Below are positions 54,403 to 64,000 of a DNA stretch of 64,000 bases, piece after piece; the first letter of the stretch is position 1; each line of letters begins with the position of its first letter. The notes below the pieces were generated by a model. The model was not told where the DNA came from. It saw only the letters and a program-made list of their open reading frames with translations, and did no database searches. Source of the DNA: Lepas anatifera (Eukaryota; Arthropoda; Thecostraca; Lepadidae). Position numbers and translations under genes: made by a program. The DNA lies in the NCBI GenBank assembly GCA_034440635.1, contig JAOTON010000975.1, positions 2,108,001 to 2,172,000 of the forward strand, read 5' to 3'.

Positions 54403-55418
54403 CCCGCGCCCCACCAGGGGTCCAGCGCCACCTTCGCCCCACCGGGGCCATCGATGGCCCCCTCTAACTCCGAAAATATGGGGGTTAGAGCAAATCTGCA
54501 AAGTGCATTAGAAAGCTCACGTGAATTCAGTAATAAATTATTTTACATGTTTAAGCGCTCAGGTTAATGGTTTGACCTCCTGAGGTCAAAGTAGGTCACG
54601 ATAAACTATTTTCACTCAAATATGCAATGCTTAAGAAAACTGGGCATAACTCTTATGCCATTAGAGCTATTGAGGTCTGGTAAACTACATTGGATATAAA
54701 AATTCCAGACATTTTCCGTTATGTGGAATGTAATGACCTCCCGCTATTAGTTTGACCTCCAGAGGTCACCTCGTGACCTCATATGACCTGAGGTCATCAA
54801 AGGTCAGAAAGTGACCTTGCCGTATATCAAATGAAAGCTAGTGATGAGACATACACCATGGAGTTTGTTGCAACGCTCTAGCTTAATTAGGTCAAAAGTT
54901 ATTGCCAAGATACTGTTTTGTTTCGTGGTGACCTTGGATGACCTTGGAGACGTTGAAGGGAAAATATGACCCCTGGGATCCGTAAAAGGGTGTCCAAAAG
55001 CGTTTTTCTGAGCAAGCCGAGCATTTGCAATCGTTTTTGTAGCTTTTAGATCATAAGACAGCTTTTCCCATGCTTTTTCAATGGGAGAGGTCACCTCGTG
55101 ACCTGACCTTAGGTCACGAAATCGCAAACCTCGGATATACACTTTTAGACCCTGGTGGGGCCATGAACTGTAGGAAGTTTCAAATCGATCGAAAGAGAAA
55201 CGTAGCTCTTATAGAGCTCAAAAGTTGAAGTGAGGGGACCTTGGTTGACCTCACCTGATGACCTGACCTTGGGTGACCCGGAGTAAACAATTTCAGGGAT
55301 GGTATATAATGATGAGTTGAGATATAGAGTCCTTAACCGCGGTCCGGCGTTTCGTCGTTTTTCTGCTATCTTGAAAAAAATCCTTCGGGGGCCATCAATG
55401 GCCCCGGTGGGGCGAGGG
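54403..55418 (+). mobile_element. AGGTCA-rich NTAA element, subfamily B (copy 3)
   Basis: ATAA at 54399-54402 and ATAA at 55419-55422 are the target duplication. Ends are CCCGCGCCCCACCAGG and GGTGGGGCGAGGG. It aligns with copies 1 and 2 throughout but has more substitutions; one subterminal palindrome is now GGCCATCAATGGCC. AGGTCACCTCGTGACCT is retained twice. The conserved block reads CGTTTTTCTGCTATCTTGAA. Confidence 0.85.
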
Positions 55419-55736
55419 ATAATAACAGTAGATGACTGGGGAATGCATTCGATTTTAGTTTACTTTTCACTTGCAAATATGCAAGAGAACAAAACACAAA
55501 ATGATGAAATAAGTGAGAGGAGAAAATGAAAGCATTATGACCCTTTGATATTTAAATGGCCACACAGAACTCATAGTATATTAGAAGGAGGAAAATGGAT
55601 AGACAGTTCTTGAATGATCAATGATGATCACCAAAGTCATTGAAGGCTATCCCCAATACGCTAGGGAAGCTTTACAGGGAACAAATCATCCGCTAAAGGG
55701 AATAATCAAAATTCAAATAGAGAAGAACAATACAAC

Positions 55737-56150
55737 ATGGACAAAGACAACTTTGAAATATATGAACCTGACGGGACTAAAAATCACTTCTTTAGAAACC
55801 TCAAAAAGCATATCATCAAAAAGCATTTGCGAGAATGGAAACAAAAGGAATGGACAGAGGAGCTCAACAGTAAGATCAGTTTGCAGATTTATAGAACGGA
55901 AAGAAAGTATGTGCAAGAGGATCCAATCTATGAGCAAGAGGATTCACAGGCTTCAGTAATACTTTTTCAAGCTATAAAAACACCCTGTCACTACATGACT
56001 GCAAGTAGCACTCCAAAGAGGACACTTCTTGCGATATCTGTAAGAAGGAAAAAAATATTTGAAACACTTATTGCTCGCTTAAGAACAATTTGCGGAGGTG
56101 CGAAAGGGGTCTTTCAGGATACAGAAGTCGTAGGTATATTCAGAACATAC
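55737..56150 (+). pseudogene. Frameshifted remnant resembling the C-terminus of a non-LTR retrotransposon polymerase
   Basis: The open frame at 55737-56198 (153 codons) contains KKHLREWKQKEWTEELN and then LQIYRTERKYVQEDPIYEQE, followed by ILFQAIKTPCHYMTAS. This layout resembles the segment after the RT domain in many LINE ORF2 proteins (a W-rich stretch, then R-RTGH-P). In the next frame, at about 56022-56055, SCDICKKEKN gives a CxxC motif like the C-terminal Cys cluster, suggesting a frameshift near 56010-56020. No RT catalytic motif (YADD) is present. The match is from memory and short, so the family cannot be named. Confidence 0.35.
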
Positions 56151-56499
56151 AGAGGGTTATTGGGGGCTTATTATTCAGCAATGAAAACGAAAATATGAAC
56201 AAAACAGGGAAGTAATATTATGGATGTGGCAGCTCAGAATGGACACATAGTGCCTTAGCCACTGACTTTCCTTAAAATCTACCAAAAGGTGCCTTATCAA
56301 AATGTCAAAAGGTGTGAGGTGCCTCATCGACAAAGTAATCTCCCGTTAGCATGGGGTTCGGGGACGGACACCCTTATGTCTAAATGTCTCGTTGCTAACT
56401 GCACTGCACTTCTGATCCGGCACCTATTCCCCGACTCGTCACCAGCCACTCTCCCACCAGGCCAAACCCTTCTCTCTTTTCCTGCTGCACCGCAGAGTT

Positions 56500-57730
56500 G
56501 GAGCCCCTCTCTCCTTCGCCTGCCTGCTGCCGGTGGTCCCTGAGGCTCGGCGTCGTCCGCTGGTGCCGCGAGCGTTGTCTCGGCGTCGCAGGTCTGCGCG
56601 GGCTGGAGTTTCTCCTGTGATGGAGGCACGCCCAAGGCGTCTTCAACCGGGGCGGGTCTTCATCTGTCGGCGCGGGATCGGTCGTGCGCCGCTGGCTGAA
56701 CTTCGAGAGTGGCGGCACCTGCAATCCGGGCGGCTCCTGCGATGTCGGCCTCTGGATGCCTGCTGATGAGGTGCCTGTCTACGAGGTGTCCGGAGAGAGG
56801 AAGATGAGGAGTCCGACTCTTCAAGTTTGACGGTATGTCGTCGTCTCAGTCTTCGCCTGCCTGCTACCGGTGGTCCTCTGGGCCCGGCGTCGGCCGCTGG
56901 CGCCGCGGGCGGCGTCCCGGCGTCGCCGATCTGCGGAGGCTGAGGTTCCTCCTGCGGTGGGGGTGCGGCGCCGGGCTTTCTCGGATGCGGTGATCATCTG
57001 TCTGCCATCTGTCACCATCATCTGTCATCTGTCGGCGTGGGATTGGTTCTGCGCCTCCGGCTGGACATCGGGGTGGCGGTGCCTTCTGGCCGGGCGGCTC
57101 CGCGGGGTCCGGAGAGGGAAGGTAAAGGAATCCGGACCCTCGAGTGTGATGATATGTCCTCTGAGCGGCGGGGCCGGAGGCGAGGATTCTTCGGAGGGCT
57201 CCGCCGCCGCGGTGCTTCCCAGAGCGGAGTCGGGGAAGTTCTTCGGCTGCCGAGCCGGTGAGTCGCTCGGCTGCCGATCGGTCGGGATGCCATCCCGGGA
57301 CAGGAGTCTGCTGCGGGACGGGGAGCCCGGCTTCTGCTGTCCGGGTAGACGAGGAGTCGCGCGTTCCCCGGGGGCGGCGCACCGCGGCGTGGTGGATGGG
57401 TGGATTGTCCGTCGTCTGAGTCTGCGTTGCTGATGGGGCTCTGCTCCCCTGGGCGGTGTCTGCGCGCTGTGAGGCCACCTCCATGCTTTATTGGTTTCGC
57501 TCACGCTTTACGTATGTATTGTTTGTCCCGCTCATGCGTTCATCATCATCCTGATTTATTTTTCCACCCACCCGGCCGGTGGACGTCTGCTGGGCTCCGA
57601 GCCCGTGCCTGTCTGGGCGCAATTTAGAGCGCTCGCGCCGTCGGCGGTCACGGGTTCGGGGCTCGGCACCTCCGTGTGTAATTTTTCTTTGTCCACCTCA
57701 GTCGGCCGGGGCTTGTTTTAGGGTCCCTGC
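56500..57730. other. GC/CpG-rich region with tandemly related halves and long overlapping open frames
   Basis: 56522-56640 and 56864-56980 are diverged copies: CTGCCGGTGGTCCCTGAGGC and CTACCGGTGGTCCTCTGGGC, each followed by GGCGTCG(T/G)CCGCTGG and TCTGCG blocks. Long open frames occur on both strands (plus 56870-57433; minus 56864-57484 and 57025-57504), typical of GC-rich DNA lacking stops. The predicted proteins are rich in Arg, Pro, Ala and Ser without a recognised domain. It could be a CpG-island promoter, a LINE 5' UTR (a LINE-like remnant lies just upstream), or a real low-complexity protein. Confidence 0.35.
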
Positions 57731-58880
57731 ACCTATGTATCATGTACCGCCGTAGTGTGAATATACGTGTATGGTTGTAAAAGAAGTCACGGGCTAAGGT
57801 AGCAAGTTATTAAGTAAAATTGCAGTTTCCTGCATCCTTCAAAAAGTATTCGGAACAATCAACCTAAATCCAGGCAGAGGAGCCGTTGCAAGGTCACTTC
57901 TACATATACATTGCAGTTCGAAAGCTCATATCTCTCATCCAAGAAACTTTTCAGGATTCGCGAGAACCGAACTACCATCTCATCAAAGATCCCATTCATC
58001 TACAAAGTCATGTTTTATGAGAGCTTGGGAGTAGGAGGCTGCACCTGTCGTTTTTTCTAAGAGCTCAAGACTTCAGGACGAAGTATCATACCATGCTTGT
58101 TGCTGCTGCAAGACTCATTATCACTTCAAGTAAAGTTTGCACTACGGCTCTGACTTCCAAACTATTGTTTACTGCCCTTTCCTGTCAGCGAGGACCAAAG
58201 TTTCAATACCAACTTTGACCCCAGAACAGCTTTTGACATGTGGCAGAACTCTTGCCAATAACCATAAAGTTCCGTGGCTGCGAGTGCCCTACCGCTACCT
58301 GCTTACTAAGAAGGCAAAGCTACTCTCCGTTTTATGGGTGAACGTCAGGTCCCGCCGACAATTTTTTATAGCAGGTGCAATCTTATAAACTAAAAGCATC
58401 GCCATAAGCCATAAAAATCCACATTGCCTGTGCGTGGAGGCGGTATAATATGCAGAAGCGCACTCAAGGGGGGCAGCGGGCCCGGCTCCCCGAAACGCTT
58501 TGACTCCAAAGTGCCGCTTCCCGCCCATGTGGGGCGCCGAAAGCTCCCGACATGGGTTATGGTAATAATTGACCACCGCAGGTGCCCATCGAGGGCAGAA
58601 ATGAGCCTTGATATGGCTTTTAGTACCCGTACTACTCTCAGCTTGCCGGCCTTGCCCATAGCGTGCAGCCCTTTTACGTGATAACTACCCTCTGTGGCCA
58701 ATTTTTCCCTCCAGTAGCCTGCTGCCCCTGTCAAACATGCCCCCATCAGTCTTCTGCCCCCCCCACCCTTCGTCCAACGGACCCGTCCCCCCCCCAAACG
58801 AAAGTCATCGGTGCCCGCCTGAAAGTATGTCACGCGGGTATGATGGTGCGGTGTCGGGCGAAGGCTGCTTGGCGGCACAG
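57731..58880. other. Non-coding stretch before the 38-bp array
   Basis: The minus-strand frame at 58390-58878 (162 codons) and the plus-strand frames at 58424-58976 overlap; none is recognised. Confidence 0.3.
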
Positions 58881-58884
58881 TCCA

Positions 58885-59890
58885 CTCGCAGGGAAGACAC
58901 TGCGGCGCAGTATAGCTACAGGCCAGACACTGCGGTAGTACGGCACAGTATAGCTACAGGCCAGACACTGCGGTAGTACGGCACAGTATAGCTACAGGCC
59001 AGACACTGCGGTAGTACGGCACAGTATAGCTACAGGCCAGACACTGCGGTAGTACGGCACAGTATAGCTACAGGCCAGACGCTGCGGTAGTACGGCACAG
59101 TATAGCTACAGGCCAGACGCTGCGGTAGTACGGCACATTATAGCTACAGGCCAGACACTGCGGTAGTACGGCACAGTATAGCTACAGGCCAGACACTGCG
59201 GTAGTACGGCACATCATAGCTACAGGCCAGACACTGCGGTAGTACGGCACAGTATAGCTACAGGCCAGACGCTGCGGTAGTACGGCACAGTATAGCTACA
59301 GGCCAGACACTGCAGTAGTACGGCACAGTATAGCTACAGGCCAGACTCTGCGGTAGTACGGCACAGTATAGCTACAGGCCAGACACTGCGGTAGTACGGC
59401 ACAGTATAGCTACAGGCCAGACGCTGCGGTAGTACGGCACAGTATAGCTACAGGCCAGACACTGCAGTAGTACGGCACAGTATAGCTACAGGCCAGACTC
59501 TGCGGTAGTACGGCACAGTATAGCTACAGGCCAGACACTGCGGTAGTACGGCACAGTATAGCTACAGGCCAGACACTGCGGTAGTACGGCACAGTATAGC
59601 TACAGGCCAGACGCTGCGGTAGTACGGCACAGTATAGCTATAGGCCAGACTCTGCGGTAGTACGGCACAGTATAGCTACAGGCCAGACGCTGCGGTAGTA
59701 CGGCACAGTATAGCTACAGGCCAGACACTGCAGTAGTACGGCACAGCATAGCTACAGGCCAGACTCTGCAGTATTACGGCACAGTATAGCTACAGGCCAG
59801 ACACTGCAGTAGTGCAGCACAGCACAGCTACAGGCCAGACACTGCGGTAGTGCAGCATAGTATAGCTACAGGCCAGACACTGCGGTAGAT
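58885..59890 (+). repeat. 38-bp minisatellite, about 26 copies, with higher-order pattern
   Basis: The unit is CCAGACACTGCGGTAGTACG plus GCACAGTATAGCTACAGG, period exactly 38 bp with almost no length change. Variants occur at two positions (gaC-A/G/T-CTGC-G/A-G). Units near 59265-59416 and 59417-59568 repeat the order G-G, A-A, T-G, A-G, a four-unit, 152-bp higher-order repeat. The final three units decay (TGCAGCA). 38 is not a multiple of three and stops occur, so it is not coding. Confidence 0.95.
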
Positions 59891-62800
59891 TATCTAATGG
59901 TAAATTTCACAGAAATCGCTGAATCTCCTTTATTGTACGGTCAAACACATAAATTCTTCCCAAAATCACCTACTTCGACTTTGATAAAAATGGGTACACA
60001 TCTACCATCCATAGATCATAGATACATGCTTATCCGCCGATTCTTAGCGACTGCCCATGCCTAAAAATGTGTTGAGCAGAACGTAGATTTCATATTTTCT
60101 GGCCTTCTTCTTAGATAATCTTAGAGAGACACAACAAACACTCTTTATGCGACTGAAATTGTCTTCTAGTACTCATGCTCACAGAAAAGTGCAAAATGAT
60201 TCAGAACAAATTTCTCTTCGGCGAATAAGGAGAAAGCTAAAAATCAAGTAACATCTGCATGTTGTGCCCTTTAAACGCATACCTATACACGAACCCATTA
60301 ATAGATTAACTCATTGCTTGTCAAGGTCAAATTTCATGGGTAAAATTACCTGCTAAGCGGCTGCTATAATAAGGTGTGTACAATAAGGTGTACAATAAGA
60401 TCTTTCTGTGACGTCCTACGTCAATGACCTTGACTGACCCTGGCTCCAAATTTCAGAACGATGTTTCATGGGACCTACCCTCCATTACCTTAGTCCATTT
60501 TTGTGTACTCATGGTTTTTCTGATCATCACAACATTTCCATATCAATGAAAACTACAGGATTAAAATTCACCAGTCTGATGATCTACCAATAATATCACG
60601 TCCATTTCGAAGTGCTCTTTAAACCAAGCGCAGTTTCCTGTCCCATTTTTCGTCTCACAGCCAGCTGGCCTATAGAAAGCACATACCTCTTCAGTACGGC
60701 CAGTACAAACACTACCACCAACTTCAAAATCATGCTAGGTGCTGTTCGACCGGCACGCATGACCCACTGTTCTTTACATGAGCCCACCCTGAAGTACATA
60801 CAGTATCCACTCCCCCCCAATGTATAACTGTTCGTTACAAAACCACATCTTTATCTTTCCCCTGCATGGGCGCGGCATCACTGAAAATTGTTGCCACGTT
60901 GACTAGACCTATTTTGGAACTGCATGTCAAAACGCTTGGGAACGCGCAATTCGGCCAAAATTTACGCCATTTTCCAGCCGCCAGTATGTATTTTCATTCA
61001 GTTATAACCTATTTCATGCATGCTTTAATGATAATGATTTGGGATAAAATTATTTAATATGTCACGAGTATAACACAAATGTTCTCGCTACACATGCTTT
61101 CTGAATTTGTCACCAGTACAATGTCAGAAAGAGTTACCAGTGTTTTGAGTTGTTGATGTGGGGAATTTTACCCCCTGGGATCTGCTAGATGCTGGAGCAC
61201 TTAATTTTGAATCTCGATTTTATTTAAACACAAATTCCACAAATTATAACCAAACATGATTTAGTCAGATTCATACCAAAATAGAGAATAAAGCTATGCG
61301 TTGAAGCCGGCTTGCAAGGACTGACAGCGATTGTCAAGCCAGGAGCGACTGCGGGCCAAAGAATATCCAATGAGGCCAGTCAAATGAGCCAACAATATCG
61401 ACAGATGAGTATACCCGTTCTATTATTATGTCTTGATTGTGCTCTAGCAGCTGATATGGTTTTGCATCATCATCGATGATTTTGAAAATATTTGAGCTTC
61501 TTTATCGTATAGTTTTTCGGCAGCGGTGATTTCTTACCTGTGTAAAAAATGGTCGATTTGAGAGTTTGGTACCATACACTTTCTTAGCAATAACGGCAAT
61601 ATTACAAAAATGGCACTGATAATATTTTTTTTAAATGTGTGAAGAACACTATCAACGTTAGGGCTTAATTATCCTTTCTAAGACGGGAATCAAAACATAA
61701 AGGTCCCCACCCCATTACATTCCTTAAATTGGTGCACATTCCAATGCCCTTCACCTTTACGGGTTGTTCTTTATTTACCATTCTATTCAAATAGGGATCT
61801 TCCATACGAGGATATAGTGCCTTGGAAATAGCATGGCTATACTATGTTTTTAAAATTAGTTCCGTGCAAAAACCATTGTTTACCATCATAAATGCTGCTC
61901 TTTTTTGCAATTTGGCAGCATCACGTGTGGATATTTTTCCTACGGTATTTCCACATGCGTAATTGAACTACTTCTACAAACATTTTAAGATGATAATACG
62001 CGGGCATCCAGTTAAGAAACTGCCTATTCAAAAAGCACTTCAGTCGTAAAGAAATAATAAGATGTTCTGTTTACTGGAAAATGGGTCATATGTGCTTCAA
62101 GGCAAGAGGCAGCGCAAACATGTCGGCATATGCAAATAGGCGGGCCCTCGCAGCTGTCCCAGGAGATGGTCTGAGCTCACATTGCAGGAGGCACTGCTGC
62201 GACGCCGTCGGCGCGCGGCAAACACTCCCGTTAGCGGCGAGGGCTCCACCTACTCTGCCCGCAACAAAAAATGAAATAGTCCCGGAACGGCGGGAGCAGC
62301 GACGTACTGTGCAGATGACTTCAAATATTGCCAGCTCTAGGCATGTGTGTTAGTGGAAATGTTACCACTTCTCAGGGTGGAGGGGCGGTGTAATAAAAGG
62401 GAGAGAATGCGCACCTCCACAGATATGAGCCAACGGAGCCTTATTGAATTCATTCGCTACAACTCGCTGTTGCCACAATAATACTGCGTATGAGGCAAAC
62501 AGTCAAGAAGACCGCCCGTGTTCTCTAACCGCTCATTCAACGGTGAAAGTAATGCCGGTGCATTTAATTGGCCCCTATCAACCAAGATTGCGGATTCTAG
62601 AATTATTTCTTAGAGCAATATTTGAGGGGGAAAATTAAGATTTTCAGTATCAGGTCAAATAAGTGAGGCTGTCATGCAGTAACGGATCCAGGACTTCATC
62701 TGGCGGGGGGCGGGGGAGGCTGAGGCCAGAGGTGCAGGAAGTATGCTGGCTGTCACAAACTCAATGCGATGTATGCCTTCTCTGTCACACAGAACTGGAA

Positions 62801-64000
62801 ATTATAATTTTATACTTGAATACTATTTCCAATATGCTGAATGTCCTCTACCTAACTCTTACTATTTGCGGCAGACAAGGCTCCAGCACCAAATCATTGC
62901 AGCATGAAAGCAGTAAACTGTGTTTTCATTTTTAGATCATGTTTTTGTTTTTGGAAGGAAAATTTCCAATTATTGGTCATTGTTTCCAGTATTGGGGTCA
63001 TAACTATTATTTGCATCTCTGACCACAGTTTCCCCAATGACATGCATTTCCCTTTTGAAGAAGTTTCCATTTTTGGAAGGAGTGTTTCCAATTATGGTAC
63101 ATTTCCCCATGATTAAATGTAGCAATTATTATGAAAATAATTATTATTAAGAAAACATATATTAATGGGAACGTACACACAATTGGGAACCCTGATCACA
63201 GCTTCCCCCTCACTAAACTTCTATCTCACATATCAATAAAAGGGACAAAAATGTCAATGTCCACATAGGATTTGGACCTACCTAAAATCTGTTGGTAAAG
63301 CGGACCTTAGGTAGCATTATTATAGACAGATCAAATGCTTAAAATTTGCCTCCCACACGCGATTATAACCTGCCTGGTCGTTCCTCCTTGCAGTAAAAAC
63401 TCTGAGGAAACAACCCTGCATAGATGTAAAATTATGTCTATTGGCCTAGATGGTACAGAGGTGTTGGAATTCTCATACTAAAGAAAGATCCAGTGTAGTC
63501 AAAATCCTGTTTTAACTCCATGCAGTTCAGGTCCTGTGTGTTGCCTACTACCACTGGCAGTAAGCAACACACCCCCAACCGGCGTTTTTCTACGTCTCTT
63601 TCTTTCTGAGATTTGCTGTGATTTTCTGAGATGAGAAAGGGTCTTCTAGACCCCTCTCCAGTGCACGTTAGTGCCAGACCCCTCTCCTGGGTGGGTGTTA
63701 ACACTTTGTGGAGGACTGCATTGGCACACATTTGCTATCTGTACAATATTGACATGATAATTTGATCATAAAATCTCACCAGAATCACTAATTTTTGCCA
63801 GTCTGTTGCTGGCGCCAACTCTCCCAACTTCCTCCGGCTCCAAATCTATCTAACCAATCTAGGGCACAAATAAGCTAAGGCACAACTGTACAAGCAAGCT
63901 AAGGAATGAATAACCAAGTTTGATATGTGAAAGTGCATCAGTATTACAGTAGCCTACATTCATCTTAAATTAGCCATGGGCAGGAATATTTATTCTAGCT
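59891..64000. other. Non-coding terminal stretch, no gene recognised
   Basis: About 4.1 kb is mostly AT-rich with short frames only. 62081-62353 is a CpG-richer patch with a 90-codon frame and an ATGCAAAT octamer, unrecognised. CAGTAACGGATCCAGG at 62676 looks like a single hAT-type end without a partner. 62925-63110 has repeated TTTGGAAG/TTTCC words. Confidence 0.35.

Noticed and set aside
58390..58878. 162-codon frame on the minus strand
   Set aside because: No recognised domain, and overlapping plus-strand frames of similar quality are present.
58885..59890. CRISPR array
   Set aside because: The 38-bp units are contiguous with no unique spacers, and the DNA is clearly eukaryotic.

Overview
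This is eukaryotic nuclear DNA, almost certainly animal. It has long non-coding stretches, introns with GT/AG borders, tRNA-derived SINEs, microsatellites, and only one recognisable protein-coding gene. That gene is the 5' part of a biogenic-amine GPCR whose closest match from memory is the arthropod-type beta-adrenergic-like octopamine receptor. A protostome, most likely an arthropod with a moderate-GC, repeat-rich genome, is the best reading. The species cannot be fixed from the sequence alone. No bacterial-style operons, rRNA genes or CRISPR arrays are present.

Layout. 1-4035 is probably intron of the receptor gene (minus strand) with SINE copies and a (CT)n tract. 4036-4897 is the first coding exon (N-terminus to intracellular loop 3) with one reading-frame break. 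A candidate 5' UTR intron and a CpG-rich presumed promoter follow at 4960-5460. From about 5.5 to 64 kb I see no further secure gene; the region is built from mobile elements and tandem repeats, many nested in one another. The clearest are: a 4.9-kb terminal-inverted-repeat insertion (12683-17567) that splits a 1-kb repeat whose uninterrupted copy lies at 20133-21164; a 2.6-kb hAT-like element with an 8-bp target-site duplication (23405-25991); a 4.2-kb hAT-like element with a perfect 8-bp duplication (43176-47391), full of minisatellite; small hAT-like elements; and two SINE families, one copy inserted into the other at 49.3-49.8 kb.

The most striking component is a set of roughly 0.83-1.02-kb non-autonomous elements. 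Seven copies have both ends defined: 14708-15721, 21826-22834, 28435-29458, 43600-44606, 48341-49170, 52059-52894 and 54403-55418. Less certain relatives start at 30999, 32410 and 36243. They have CACGC or CCC(G/T)CG ends, 4-bp NTAA target duplications (TTAA, GTAA, ATAA), subterminal GC-rich palindromes that differ by subfamily, a conserved block near one end, and a body packed with AGGTCA/TGACCT, the nuclear-receptor half-site. I could not recall a described family with this combination.

Tandem arrays include a 52-bp unit carrying the palindromic E-box GTCACGTGAC (39.8-40.1 kb), a 38-bp array of about 26 copies with a four-unit higher-order pattern (58.9-59.9 kb), a ~20-24-bp AGCTCAGG-type array (45.2-47.1 kb), and (TA)n, (CT)n and (GA)n tracts. 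CpG-rich islands at 26.95-27.16 kb and 56.5-57.7 kb lack an assignable gene; the first looks like a promoter with a splice donor. A frameshifted fragment resembling the C-terminus of a non-LTR retrotransposon polymerase lies at about 55.74-56.15 kb.
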